In this document: positions 1-9,967 of the stretch, piece after piece
Position numbering within the stretch: the first letter of the stretch is position 1
Layout of the letters: each line of letters opens with the position of its first letter
From: a bacterium
GTDB lineage: Bacteria > Myxococcota_A > Bradymonadia > UBA7976 > UBA1532
NCBI GenBank assembly: GCA_030426945.1
Contig: JAUHXL010000004.1
Location: 1 to 47,087, forward strand
DNA length: 47,087 nucleotides
Reading direction: 5' to 3'
The notes under the pieces: generated by a model
The model's input: the letters and a program-made list of their open reading frames with translations, nothing else
Told to the model about the DNA's origin: nothing
Database searches by the model: none
Program-made: the position numbers and the translations under genes

Positions 1-1167
1 ATGGCCAACGTCGCTGGCTACCGCGCGATCATCGAGGCCGCCAACGAGTTCGGCAGCTTCTTCGCCGGCCAGATCACCGCCGCCGGGCGCGTGCCGCCGG
101 CCAAGGTGCTGGTCATCGGCGCCGGCGTCGCGGGGCTGGCGGCCGTCGCCGCGGCCAAGGGGCTGGGCGCCGTCGTCCGCGCCTTCGACACCCGCGAGGC
201 CGTGCGCGATCAGGTCAAGAGCCTCGGCGGCGAGTTCCTCGAGGTGGACTTCGAGGAGTCCGGTGAGGGGGCCGGCGGCTACGCCAAGGTGATGAGCCAG
301 GCCTTCATCGACGCCGAGATGGAGCTGTTCTACCAGCAGGCCAAAGAGGTCGACATCGTCGTCACGACGGCGCTGATCCCCGGCCGCCCGGCGCCCAAGC
401 TGTGGCAGGCGCGCGCCGTCGAGGTGATGAAGCCCGGCTCGGTCATCGTGGATCTGGCCGCCGAGCAGGGCGGCAACTGCGAGCTGACCGTGCCCGGCGA
501 GCGCCACGTCACCGAGCGGGGCGTGATCATCCTCGGCTACACCGACCTCACCAGCCGCCTCGCCAACACCTGCAGCCAGCTGTACGCCACGAACCTGACG
601 CACCTGCTGTCGGACATGGGCGGCGGCGCCGAGTACCACGTCGATCACGACGACGAGGCGGTGCGCGGCGCGCTGGTGTTGGACGCCGGGAAGATGATGT
701 GGCCGCCGCCCGCGGTGGAGCCGAGCCCGCCGCCGAAGCCCAAGGTCGCGGCGCCGCCCGCGAAGGTCGCCGAGCCCGCGCCGCCGGCCAAGGTGGAGGA
801 GAAGAAGGGCGGCCTGCCGGTGTTCGTCGGCGTCGCGCTGCTGGCCCTCTGGCTGGGGCTGCGCTTCGGCTACACCGGCGAGGTCAGCGCCTCGAGCACC
901 TTCCTGCAGCACCTGACCGTGTTCGTGCTGGCCTGCTTCGTCGGCTGGCAGGTGGTGTGGGCGGTGACCGCGGCGCTGCACACGCCGCTGATGGCGGTGA
1001 CCAACGCGATCAGCGGCATCATCATCGTCGGCGGCATCCTGCAGACCAGCGATTCGCTGACGGCCCCCACCTCGTTGTTGGGCGCGGCCGCCGTCCTGCT
1101 GGCGACGATCAACATCGCGGGCGGGTTCCTGGTGACCCAACGCATGCTCAAGATGTTCCGGAAGTAG
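1..1167 (+). CDS. pntA: NAD(P) transhydrogenase subunit alpha (5'-truncated by window edge)
   Basis: Proton-translocating transhydrogenase alpha subunit, which moves hydride between NAD(H) and NADP(H) at the inner membrane. The visible 388 residues match E. coli PntA from about residue 130 onward: the NAD-binding Rossmann part ([19 protein letters not shown] at about 38-56), the [13 protein letters not shown] segment, the [14 protein letters not shown] loop, then a Pro/Ala/Lys linker (about 240-268) and about four membrane helices to the C-terminus. E. coli PntA is about 510 residues, so roughly 130 N-terminal residues lie upstream; the ATG at base 1 is an internal Met, not the start. It is a fused alpha subunit (domain I plus membrane helices), not the split PntAA/PntAB form. 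pntB follows after 10 bp, consistent with one operon. Confidence 0.95.
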   Translation: MANVAGYRAIIEAANEFGSFFAGQITAAGRVPPAKVLVIGAGVAGLAAVAAAKGLGAVVRAFDTREAVRDQVKSLGGEFLEVDFEESGEGAGGYAKVMSQAFIDAEMELFYQQAKEVDIVVTTALIPGRPAPKLWQARAVEVMKPGSVIVDLAAEQGGNCELTVPGERHVTERGVIILGYTDLTSRLANTCSQLYATNLTHLLSDMGGGAEYHVDHDDEAVRGALVLDAGKMMWPPPAVEPSPPPKPKVAAPPAKVAEPAPPAKVEEKKGGLPVFVGVALLALWLGLRFGYTGEVSASSTFLQHLTVFVLACFVGWQVVWAVTAALHTPLMAVTNAISGIIIVGGILQTSDSLTAPTSLLGAAAVLLATINIAGGFLVTQRMLKMFRK

Positions 1168-1177
1168 GGGGCGCGCC

Positions 1178-2566
1178 GTGGAAGAGATGCTTCTGGGCCT
1201 GGCGTTCCTCGTCTCGAGCGTGCTGTTCATCCTCAGCCTGCGTGGTCTGAGCAGTCAGCAGACCTCCCGCCGGGGCAACGTCTACGGCATCGTCGGCATG
1301 GCCATCGCGGTCGGCGCGCTGGCGACCTCGAGCCAGGTCGAGGGCTACGCCATCCTGCTGCCCGCCCTCGCGCTCGGCGGCGTCATCGGCTACCTGATGG
1401 CGGCGCGGGTCGCGATGACCTCGATGCCCGAGCTCGTCGCCCTGCTGCACAGCTTCGTGGGCGCCGCGGCGGTGCTGGTGGGCTACGCCAGCTATCTGGA
1501 TCCCGCGCTGAACCAGGGCAGCGCCGTCTTCCTCGTCGAGGTGTTCGTCGACGTCTTCATCGGCGCGATCACCTTCACCGGCTCGGTGGTGGCGTTCCTC
1601 AAGCTGAAGGGCAGCGTCAGCGGCAAGCCGCTGCTGTTGCCGGCGCGGCACCTGTTCAACCTGGGCCTGGTCGGCGGCTCGATCGTTCTGGGCGTGCTGT
1701 ACGTGCAGGCGGGCGGCACCGCGGGGCTGGCGCAGCTCGGCGTGATGACCGTGCTGGCCGGCGTCCTGGGCTGGCACCTGGTGATGGCCATCGGCGGCGC
1801 GGACATGCCCGTGGTCGTCTCGATGCTCAACAGCTACTCCGGGTGGACCGCCTCGGCCGCCGGCTTCATGTTGCAGAACGACCTGCTGATCATCACCGGC
1901 GCGCTGGTGGGCTCGTCGGGCGCCATCCTCAGCTACATCATGTGCAAGGCGATGAACCGCTCGATCTGGAGCGTGATCTTCGGCGGCTTCGGGGGCGACA
2001 CCGGCAAGAAGAAGGCGGCCGGTCCGGCCCCCGAGGGCGAGGTCGCCGAGATCGACGTCGATCACACGGTGAGCGCGCTGCGCGACGCGAAGGGCGTGGT
2101 CATCGTGCCCGGCTACGGCATGGCGGTGGCCCGGGCCCAGCACGCGGTGCGCGAGCTGACCAGCCTGCTGCGCGAGCGCGGGGCCAAGGTGCGCTTCGCC
2201 ATCCACCCGGTGGCCGGCCGCCTGCCCGGGCACATGAACGTGCTGCTCGCCGAGGCCGACGTGCCCTACGACATCGTCCTCGAGATGGACGAGATCAACG
2301 AGGACTTCCCGTCGACCGATGTGGTGCTGGTGATTGGCGCCAACGACATCGTCAACCCCGGCGCGCTGACCGACGAGTCGAGCCCGATCTACGGCATGCC
2401 CGTGCTCGAGGTGTGGAAAGCGAAGCAGGTGGTGATCTTCAAGCGCAGCCGCGGCGCGGGCTACGCGGGCGTGGACAACCCCCTGTTCTACGCCGAGAAC
2501 GCGGCGCTGCTGCTCGGCGACGCCAAGGCCTCGATGGACAAGCTGGTGTCCGCGCTGAAGGGATGA
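1178..2566 (+). CDS. pntB: NAD(P) transhydrogenase subunit beta
   Basis: Partner of PntA: membrane domain plus the NADP(H)-binding domain III. 462 residues, the usual length. The first ~270 residues are strongly hydrophobic with about eight to nine helices; domain III follows a short Gly/Lys-rich linker and shows the family NADP site [13 protein letters not shown], then [19 protein letters not shown] and [11 protein letters not shown]. The start is GTG at 1178, ten bases after the pntA stop; no strong Shine-Dalgarno is visible, suggesting coupling to pntA translation. The 3' end overlaps the DTW-domain gene by ATGA. Ordinary sequence, no missing key motifs seen. Confidence 0.96.
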   Translation: MEEMLLGLAFLVSSVLFILSLRGLSSQQTSRRGNVYGIVGMAIAVGALATSSQVEGYAILLPALALGGVIGYLMAARVAMTSMPELVALLHSFVGAAAVLVGYASYLDPALNQGSAVFLVEVFVDVFIGAITFTGSVVAFLKLKGSVSGKPLLLPARHLFNLGLVGGSIVLGVLYVQAGGTAGLAQLGVMTVLAGVLGWHLVMAIGGADMPVVVSMLNSYSGWTASAAGFMLQNDLLIITGALVGSSGAILSYIMCKAMNRSIWSVIFGGFGGDTGKKKAAGPAPEGEVAEIDVDHTVSALRDAKGVVIVPGYGMAVARAQHAVRELTSLLRERGAKVRFAIHPVAGRLPGHMNVLLAEADVPYDIVLEMDEINEDFPSTDVVLVIGANDIVNPGALTDESSPIYGMPVLEVWKAKQVVIFKRSRGAGYAGVDNPLFYAENAALLLGDAKASMDKLVSALKG

Positions 2567-3189
2567 CGCGCGGCGGCTTCGGGCGCGTGCCGCGCTGCCC
2601 GCGCTGCGCGCTGCACGTCCCCTCGTGCCTGTGCGCCGAGGTCGAGCCCCTCGCGACCCGCACGCGGGTGGTGATCGTCCTGCACGATCGCGAGGCCACC
2701 CGCACCAGCAACAGCGGGCGCCTGGTGCCCCTCACCCTGACCGAAGGCCACCTGTGGCTCCGCGACGAGGCCACCGGCGCGCTGCCCGGGCCCTTGCCCG
2801 TGGCGCCGGGCGGCCGGGCGGTGATGCTGTACCCCACCGCCGCCGAGGTGCTCGCGCCCAGCGACGCCCCGCTGACGCTGGTGGTGCCCGACGGCAACTG
2901 GAAGCAGGCGCGCAAGATGGCGTGGCGCTCGCCCGAGCTGGCCGCGCTGCCCCGCGTGCGCCTGCCGCCCGGCCCGCCCTCGAACTTCCGCCTGCGCAGC
3001 CACCCGGATCCCGCGCGCGTGTGCACCTTCGAGGCGGTCGCCCGCGCGCTCGGCCTGCTCGAGGGCGACGATGTGCAGCGCCGCCTCGAGGCGGTCTTCG
3101 ACACCTTCGTCGAGCGCACGCTGTTCTCGCGCGGCGCGATGGCCGCCGAGGACGTGACCGGCGGCGTGCCGGGGCACGAGGGGGAGTAG
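2563..3189 (+). CDS. DTW-domain tRNA-uridine aminocarboxypropyltransferase family protein
   Basis: DTW-domain proteins (TapT/YfiP, human DTWD1/2) transfer the 3-amino-3-carboxypropyl group of SAM to uridines of tRNA, making acp3U. The 208-residue product has the N-terminal cysteine cluster [13 protein letters not shown] (C12, C15, C22, C24), the signature segment [10 protein letters not shown] (here D-x-N-W in place of the name-giving DTW), then [11 protein letters not shown] and a final [14 protein letters not shown] helix. The ATG at 2563 overlaps the pntB stop as ATGA, so the two are probably translationally coupled. The pairing with transhydrogenase is not a known functional link and may just be operon packing. 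Family assignment is firm; the exact tRNA position modified is not inferable. Confidence 0.88.
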   Translation: MTRGGFGRVPRCPRCALHVPSCLCAEVEPLATRTRVVIVLHDREATRTSNSGRLVPLTLTEGHLWLRDEATGALPGPLPVAPGGRAVMLYPTAAEVLAPSDAPLTLVVPDGNWKQARKMAWRSPELAALPRVRLPPGPPSNFRLRSHPDPARVCTFEAVARALGLLEGDDVQRRLEAVFDTFVERTLFSRGAMAAEDVTGGVPGHEGE

Positions 3190-3196
3190 AGCCCGT

Positions 3197-3355
3197 GGCG
3201 CCCGAAAGTCGTGGTCGTGGTCGTGGTCGCTGCAGGCAAATGAGGCGCGTCGACATGGGCGCGGCAGACGGGCCGGGCGTGGGTGCGGATCACCCCAACC
3301 CGTCGACCACGACGACGTCCACGACCACGACCACGGTCCGTGATGGGGGCGGCGC
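3197..3355 (+). mobile_element. GTGGTC-arm inverted-repeat element, copy 1 (short, degenerate)
   Basis: Sits between two convergent genes. The left arm at 3208-3229 is about 3.5 copies of GTGGTC; the right arm at 3303-3335 is the inverted counterpart (GACCAC units, one interrupted). Outer ends GGCGCCC (3197-3203) and GGCGGCGC (about 3348-3355) are a weak inverted pair. The middle (about 73 bp) is much shorter than in the other three copies and lacks their shared core, but contains TCGACATGGGCGC (3250-3262), also present at the left edge of copy 3 (26629-26641). No flanking direct repeat was seen. Orientation follows the right-arm sequence. Confidence 0.6.
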
Positions 3356-3372
3356 GGCCTTCGGTTCGTCGG

Positions 3373-3987
3373 CTACGCCTCGGCCAGGCGGCGGGCGGCG
3401 TCGGCCATCAAGGGCAGGCTGTCGAGCAGGCGGTGGCCGTCGGCGACGGCGTACAGGGCCTTCACGCCGGGGGAGCGCTTGGCCAGCGCCAGGGCGTTCT
3501 CCACCGGCACCGTCTCGTCGTGCAGGCCGTGGATGATGATCGTCGGGTGCGTCAGCACCACCTCGGCGGCGTCGCGGCACTGGGTCCACAGCGCGTAGGG
3601 CAGCAGCACCTCGCGGCCGACGCCCTGGTGGTAGTACTGCAGGCTGCCCATCTCGGCCCACATGCTCATCGCCTCGTCGCCCAGCTGCTCCGACCACACC
3701 GCGTGCAGGCCGACGGCCGGGGCCATCAGCAGCACGCGTAGATCACGATCCGGGCGGCGCGCGGCGGCGGCGGCCATGGCGAAGCCCCCCATGCTCGAGC
3801 CGACGGCCAGCCGGATGTCGGGATCGGCGTCGAGGGCCTCGAGCAGCACGTCGACCTGGTCCTCGAAGCGCCAGCCCTTGGCGTACATGTGGGGGGCGCT
3901 GACCTCGTACCCGAGGGCCTCGCGCAGGTAGCGGGGCTTGCGGCCGTTGGGCACGCCTTCGAAGCCGTGGGCGAAAAGTACCTTCAC
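3373..3987 (-). CDS. Small alpha/beta hydrolase (YqiA/UPF0227-type esterase)
   Basis: 204-residue alpha/beta hydrolase. The N-terminus KVLFAHGFEG gives the oxyanion strand, GSSMGG carries the nucleophile Ser65, HGLHDETVP supplies Asp157 and DGHRL supplies His185, so the triad is complete. The size and the early 'FAHGFEG' match the YqiA-like esterase family acting on short acyl esters; the natural substrate is unknown. The start is GTG at 3987 preceded by a good Shine-Dalgarno (GGGAGGTGA about 6 nt upstream). It lies 21 bp downstream of the DUF2156 gene on the same strand, so the two are probably cotranscribed. Its 3' end faces the DTW gene across the copy 1 repeat. Confidence 0.85.
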   Translation of the reverse strand: MKVLFAHGFEGVPNGRKPRYLREALGYEVSAPHMYAKGWRFEDQVDVLLEALDADPDIRLAVGSSMGGFAMAAAAARRPDRDLRVLLMAPAVGLHAVWSEQLGDEAMSMWAEMGSLQYYHQGVGREVLLPYALWTQCRDAAEVVLTHPTIIIHGLHDETVPVENALALAKRSPGVKALYAVADGHRLLDSLPLMADAARRLAEA

Positions 3988-4008
3988 ACGTCACCTCCCG
4001 CCGCCATC

Positions 4009-5532
4009 CTACGCTGACAACCGCGGGCTGTGCAGCCCACGCGGCGCGCGTCCCCACGCGAGGGCGACCAGCAGGGTGGTGGCCAGGGCCGGGCCGCACA
4101 GGCCGGCGGCGACGAAGAGCGCGGCCCAGCCGCTCGCGGCGCGGTGCAGGTGCAGCGCCTGCACCGCCGACAGCACGAAGTCGGCCAGCGTCGCGCCGCC
4201 CAGGAGCAGCGCCACCCGCGGGGTGGCCGCGTGGTCGCGGCGGGCCAGGGCGGCGAGGCCAGCCAGCGCCACCACCATCACCGCGTCGAAGGCGACCCAG
4301 GCCGTCTGGATGGTGGCGTGGCCGAACCAGCGGTCGCCGTCCGCGGTCGCCAGCAGCGCCGTCCAGGGCACCAGCAGCGCGGCCAGCGCGCCCAGGGCGC
4401 GGGCCCAGGTGATCGGGCGCACGCGCTCGAGCAGTCGGCGCAGCGTGTCGACGGCGAAGCCGAGCAGGCCGCCGCCCGCGAAGGCGGCCAGCACCGCGTG
4501 CAGCGTGCGCAGGCCCACCGGGCCGGGCGTGGTGATCAGGTACTGCGGCGTCCACGCGTCCGGGCGGAAGCGCGCCTTGAAGCTGCGCACGCCCGCGAAG
4601 TGGTACAGGGGCCCCAGCCGGTCGTAGCAGAAGCGCAGGCCGCGGCGCAGCAGGCGGTGGGGCCCGGGCGCGGTGTCCACGCCCGCCAGGGGCGCCATGC
4701 CGAGCGTGACGTAGGCGTCCCCGCGATCGCGCGCGTCCTCGAGGGCGGTGTGGATCAGCAGCTCGGCGGTGCCGTTGGGCGCGTCGGGCACCCGGATGAC
4801 GTCCTCGAAGAACCAGCCCTGGCGCGCGAACACGGGCACCGCCGCGAGGAAGCCCACCGGCCGGTCGCCCCGCTCGGCGACGTAGTAGCGGCGGGCCTCG
4901 GGGAAGGTGAAGGGCTCGAGGTCGACCATGAAGCGCATCACGCTCATGCGGCGCGAGGCCAGCCAGCGCTCGAGCACGGTCTCGATCTCGGCGCGGATGC
5001 TGCCCGGGTGGTGCGCCAGGTCGTCGGGCTCGATGCGCCGCACGCGCACCCCCTTGTTGTGGGCCCGGTTCACCTGCGCGCGCAGCGAGCGCCGCGCGGA
5101 TCCGCTCAGCGAATAGCCGCGGGGATCCCAGTCGGGCTGCTCGGCCACCTGCAGGGCGTCGAAGGGCAGGTCGGCCGCGCGCAGGGCGGCCTGCAGATCG
5201 GCCTCGGCGCCGAAGAAGGCGACCCGAAGGCCGGCCGCCCGGGCCTCGGCCACGAAGCGCGCGCTGACGCCGGGCAGGTCCGCCTCGGCCGCCACCGGGC
5301 GCCCGGCGACCACGCGGTGCCCGGCGGCCTCGACGTAGCCCACCACCGCGTCCGCCTCGGCGTCGAACCAGTAGCGGAAGCCCCGCTCGATGAGCTGGAA
5401 GCCCGTGGACGCGCGCCCGTGCCGCTCGAGCAAGGCCAGCACGCGCGCGCGCTCGGGATCCGGCGCGGGGCTGTGCCAGCGCGGCTCGGCGGGGGGCGGG
5501 GGTCGCACGCGCGCCAGTGTGCGCCGACCCAC
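4009..5532 (-). CDS. DUF2156 (MprF/LysX-type) acyltransferase with C-terminal membrane domain
   Basis: The N-terminal ~330 residues match the DUF2156 GNAT-fold domain of phosphatidylglycerol lysyltransferases (MprF, LysX): segments GFQLIERGFRYWF, RRSLRAQVNRAHNKGVRVR, SRRMSVMRFMVDLEPF, GWFFEDVIRVPDAPNGTAEL, and a final FKARFRPDAWTPQYL. The remaining ~175 residues hold about five hydrophobic helices. In MprF and LysX the membrane part precedes this domain, so the order here is reversed. Likely role: aminoacyl transfer to a membrane lipid or another amine acceptor at the inner membrane; the substrate is unknown. The start is uncertain: GTG at 5532 gives 507 residues, a second in-frame GTG lies at 5508, and neither has a clear ribosome-binding site. 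Probably cotranscribed with the downstream esterase. Confidence 0.8.
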   Translation of the reverse strand: MGRRTLARVRPPPPAEPRWHSPAPDPERARVLALLERHGRASTGFQLIERGFRYWFDAEADAVVGYVEAAGHRVVAGRPVAAEADLPGVSARFVAEARAAGLRVAFFGAEADLQAALRAADLPFDALQVAEQPDWDPRGYSLSGSARRSLRAQVNRAHNKGVRVRRIEPDDLAHHPGSIRAEIETVLERWLASRRMSVMRFMVDLEPFTFPEARRYYVAERGDRPVGFLAAVPVFARQGWFFEDVIRVPDAPNGTAELLIHTALEDARDRGDAYVTLGMAPLAGVDTAPGPHRLLRRGLRFCYDRLGPLYHFAGVRSFKARFRPDAWTPQYLITTPGPVGLRTLHAVLAAFAGGGLLGFAVDTLRRLLERVRPITWARALGALAALLVPWTALLATADGDRWFGHATIQTAWVAFDAVMVVALAGLAALARRDHAATPRVALLLGGATLADFVLSAVQALHLHRAASGWAALFVAAGLCGPALATTLLVALAWGRAPRGLHSPRLSA

Positions 5533-5589
5533 GCGCCGACGCCACCCGCGGGCCCGGAAACGGGGCAGTGCGCCCGCCGCGGGTGGTCC

Positions 5590-5740
5590 GCGCGGACCGG
5601 CGGTCGGCGGTCAGGCGGGCCGCGCGCGACGTGCCGGGCGCGGAGCCGCGCGGCGAGGTCGACGCGCGGGTCGACCGGCCACACCTCCTCGATCGCCGCG
5701 ATCGCGCTGACCGCTGACCGCCGAGAGCGGCGGGCCCGGC
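5590..5740. repeat. GCGGTCA-heptamer inverted-repeat element, copy B1
   Basis: Part of the 352-bp gene-free stretch 5533-5884. The left arm near 5599-5614 reads GGCGGTCGGCGGTCAG; the right arm near 5705-5722 reads GCTGACCGCTGACCGCC, its near-perfect inverse, about 90 bp apart. The arms are tandem 7-mers. The same arm type occurs at 40985-41160 and, degenerate, at 25066-25175. No flanking direct repeat was recognised. The rest of the gap holds a candidate promoter for the downstream gene. Confidence 0.6.
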
Positions 5741-5823
5741 TGTCATGACGGGGCGCGCGAGGGGCCGACGCGCCTGATTCACACCGACCCGGAAACCCCG
5801 TCGCGGCGCGGCCCGACGGCAAA

Positions 5824-5852
5824 TTGACGGTCGGTGGGGGGTGGGTTAGCGT
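5824..5852 (+). promoter_or_regulatory. Candidate sigma-70-type promoter for the pseudo-receiver gene
   Basis: TTGACG at 5824-5829 and TAGCGT at 5847-5852, 17-bp spacer, about 32 bp before the ATG at 5885. It resembles the stronger promoter at 31586-31615, including the following GTGCG-like bases (TTAGCGTGCG versus TTAATGTGCG). Confidence 0.4.
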
Positions 5853-5884
5853 GCGAACCGGACCCTCCCCGGTAGGCGCGAGCG

Positions 5885-8394
5885 ATGCGAATCCTGATCA
5901 TCGACAGTGATATCGACTTCAGCGAGCAGGTCCGCGCCCGGTGCACGGCGCTCGGTCTGGAGGCCGAGACGGTGGCCGACGGCAACGAGGGGATCCAGCT
6001 GGCCCAGCTGGACCAACCCGCCGTCGTGTTCCTCGGCTTGATGGACGCCAAAGGCACCGGCTACGGATTGTGCAGCAAGCTGCGGCGGCGGGTGCCCGAC
6101 GTCCCGGTGGTGCTGGTGATCGACGCCGACGAGCAGGGCTCGGAGCGGCTGGAGCGTCACCGCGCCCTGCGCACGCGCGCGGACGCCTACTTGGTGCGGC
6201 CCTTCACCGCGCAGGCCTTCGTCGACCTGCTGGGGCAGCTGAGCCGGGTGGCGCTGCCGGTGCCCGCCGATCCGGACGCGCTGGTCGGTGAGGTGACCCG
6301 CGGCGCCGACGACTCGCTGCTCGGCGGCAGCCTCTTCGATCCGGACGAGCTGGCGGAGATCGAGGCCGAGGCGGATCAGGCCTTCGAGTCGTTGGTGATG
6401 GGCGGGCCGGCGAGCGCGCTGGAGCCGCCGCCCGCGCAGCCCCCGGTGGCGCTCGAGGTGGGCGAGGACGATCTGGTCGCCGCCTACGACGCCGACGACG
6501 ACGGCACCATGGTCATCGACATGGACGTCGGGGACTTCGACCGGGCGATGAAGGCCGCGACGGCCGGCCCCGAGGAGCCCATCCCCGATGACCTGCCGGA
6601 GGCGCCGCTGCACGCGGTGGATCCTTCGCCGCCCCCGCTCGAGGTGCCGCGCCGGCCCGAGCCCGAGACGCCCCCGCCACCCGCCACGCTGGTGCCCGAG
6701 GATCCCGAGCCCGACGATCTGGACGCGTCGCTCTCGCCGGCGCCGCCCGCCGCGCCGGCCGAGCACTCGGATGATCGCACGCTGCGCAACCTGCGCGCGC
6801 AGGTCATCGAGCTTCAGCAGCAGCTGAAGCTGGCGCGCGAGGAGCTGCACCGCTGGCAGACCGAGTCGCAGCAGAAGCGCGACAGCGGGGCGGCGGCGCG
6901 GCGCGAGCTCGTCGACGTGCGGGAGCAGCTCGCCGCGCGCGAGCGTGAGGCGCTGGAGCTGCGGGAGAAGGTGACCGCGCGGGATCGCGAGCTGATCGAG
7001 CTGAGCGAGGATCTCGACGCGGCGCGCCAGCGGGCCACGACGCTGCAGGGGCAGCTGGGGCAGGCGGGCGCGCACGCCGAGGCGGTGGAGGCGGCGCGCG
7101 ACGAGGCCGAGCAGGCGATCGAGGATCTGAAGGGACGCCTCGAGGCATCCCAAGGCGAGGCCGCGCAGCTGCGGGCCGAGGTGCAGGCGGCGCAGGCCGG
7201 GGCGGCCGAGGCGGCGGCGAGGGCGCAGGCGGACGCCGAGGCGGCGGCGCAGGCGCACGCCGACGAGCTGGCCAACGTGCGGGAGGCGGCCGCGGCCGAG
7301 GTGGGCGCGGCGCAGTCCCAGCGGGCGGAGGCCGAGCAGGCCGCCGAGCAGGCGCGCGCGGACGCCGCGGCGCAGGTGACGGCGGCGCAGGCGCAGCGCG
7401 ACGACGCCGTGGCGCAGGCGCAGGCGCAGCGCGACGAGGCGATCGCCGCCGCGCAGGCCGAGGCGACCGCGCAGATCGAGCAGGCGAAGGCGGACGCGGC
7501 GGCGGCGGCGGAGCGGGTCGCCGGCGAGCACGCCGACGCGATCGCCGGCATGACGCAGGCGCACACGCTCGAGCTGCAGACGGTGCGGGATCAGCACGAC
7601 GCGGAGCGCAAGGGTCAGGAGGCGCGGCACGCCGAGGCGGCGCAGGCGTGGGCCGATGAGAAGGCCTCGATGCAGGCCGCGCGCGAGGCGCTCGAGGTGG
7701 CGCACGCCGAGGCGCTGGCGGCGGAGAAGCAGGCGGGGGCCGAGGCCCTGGCGGCCGAGAAGCAGGCGGCGTCGGAGGCGCTCGAGACCGCGCGGGCCGA
7801 GGCGCAGCAGGCGGCCAACGAGCAGGAGGCCGCGCACGAGGCGGCGATGGCCAAGGCGCGCGAGGAGGCACAGGCCCACGCCGACGAGCTGCGCGGGCGG
7901 CTGGCCAGTGAGGGCGAGCGGGCCGAGAAGGCCGAAGCCGAGGCGCGGGCGCTCGGTGAGGAGCTGGCCGACACGAAGTCGACGCTGCAGCAGACCGAGC
8001 AGACGCTGGGCGAGACGCGCGAGGCGCTCGCGGCCGAGCAGAAGGGGCGCGCCGACGACGTGGCCGATCGCGACGCGCGGCTGGCCGATCTGGACGCGCA
8101 GGCGGCCGAGCACCGCGAGCGCATCGCGACCCTGGAGCGGACGGTGGACGGGCTCAACGAGGAGATCGTCGAGTGGGAGGCCGAGCTGACCGAGCGGCAG
8201 GCCCAGCTCGCCACCGCGATCGGCGAGCGGGACGCGCTGCAGGTCACCCTGCAGGCGGCCGAGGGCGAGGCCGCGCGGCGCGCCCGCCTCGGCGGCGAGG
8301 TGCGGGCCGCCCTGGCGGCGGCGCACGCGCTGCTGGACGAGGCCGGCTTCGAGATGCCCGCCGAGCTGCTCGCGGACGCGGGTGACGAGGGCTG

Positions 8395-8395
<1 letters not shown>
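5885..8395 (+). CDS. Pseudo-receiver plus long coiled-coil protein (FrzS/AglZ-like)
   Basis: 836 residues. Residues 1-120 have a CheY-like fold: acidic DSDID (7-11) at the start and the usual strand/helix pattern through GYGLCSKLRRR and DAYLVRPF. The phosphoacceptor position is Gly51 (FLGLMDAKGTG, where active receivers have LD) and the conserved Lys is Arg, so it should not be phosphorylated in the normal way. About 130-290 is an acidic, Pro-rich linker; about 295-800 is Ala/Glu/Gln-rich coiled coil. This matches the layout of Myxococcus FrzS and AglZ, pseudo-receiver coiled-coil proteins of polarity and gliding motility; a polarity or scaffold role is inferred from architecture. The stop overlaps the deoA start by one base (TGATG), an odd partner. 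Confidence 0.78.
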
Positions 8396-9684
<1,289 letters not shown>

Positions 9685-9686
9685 AC

Positions 9687-9948
9687 GGTGCAAATCCCAC
9701 TTTCGCATCGTGGTCGTGGTCGTAGTCGTCGTCGTGGTCGATTCGTCTTGCGAGGTGCCCTGCCAATTCGCTCACCAACGATGCGCATTACGGCTGGATC
9801 TCATGGGCAACTGCACGCAGGGCGGCCCGAGCGCGAGTCGTCCTCTCGTCCGCCCCTGGCGGCAGACGCTGGCGTCCTGGTCGTTTTCGACCACGACCGC
9901 GACCACGACCACGACGACGACGACGCCCGCCGAGGCGGGACCTGCACC
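9687..9948 (-). mobile_element. GTGGTC-arm inverted-repeat element, copy 2 (262 bp)
   Basis: Lies just after the deoA stop. Left outer end GGTGCAAATCCCAC (9687-9700); the right end, read on the minus strand, is GGTGCAGGTCCCGCC (9948 backward), so the termini are inverted repeats. Hexamer arms lie at 9706-9741 and 9887-9923. The minus-strand reading TCCCGCCTCGGCGGGC matches the left end of copy 3 exactly, and the core (GTGAGCGAATT...) matches copies 3 and 4 only in this orientation, hence the minus strand. Flanking direct repeat AAGTCTGAA (9677-9685) and AAGTGTGAA (9950-9958), 8 of 9 identical, suggests a target duplication. The right flank runs into the ribosome-binding site of the transporter gene. 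Confidence 0.8.
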
Positions 9949-9956
9949 CAAGTGTG

Positions 9957-9963
9957 AAGGAGG
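9957..9963 (+). promoter_or_regulatory. Ribosome-binding site setting the GTG start of the nucleoside transporter
   Basis: AAGGAGG, a near-perfect anti-16S match, ends four bases before GTG at 9968. It argues against the upstream in-frame extension, which would translate the repeat element as polyvaline. The site overlaps the right-hand flanking repeat of copy 2. Confidence 0.75.
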
Positions 9964-9967
9964 TCGC

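Noticed and set aside
1-3. ATG at base 1 as the pntA start
   Set aside because: Alignment with E. coli PntA places this Met about 130 residues into the protein; the gene is cut by the window edge.
5846-8326. 826-residue minus-strand frame opposite the pseudo-receiver gene
   Set aside because: A Leu/Arg-rich shadow of the Ala/Glu coiled-coil coding sequence; no start context or domain.
9710-9967. N-terminal extension of the nucleoside transporter beginning with polyvaline
   Set aside because: It is translation of the GTGGTC arms and core of repeat copy 2; the AAGGAGG site and the signal-peptide-like start at 9968 give the real beginning.
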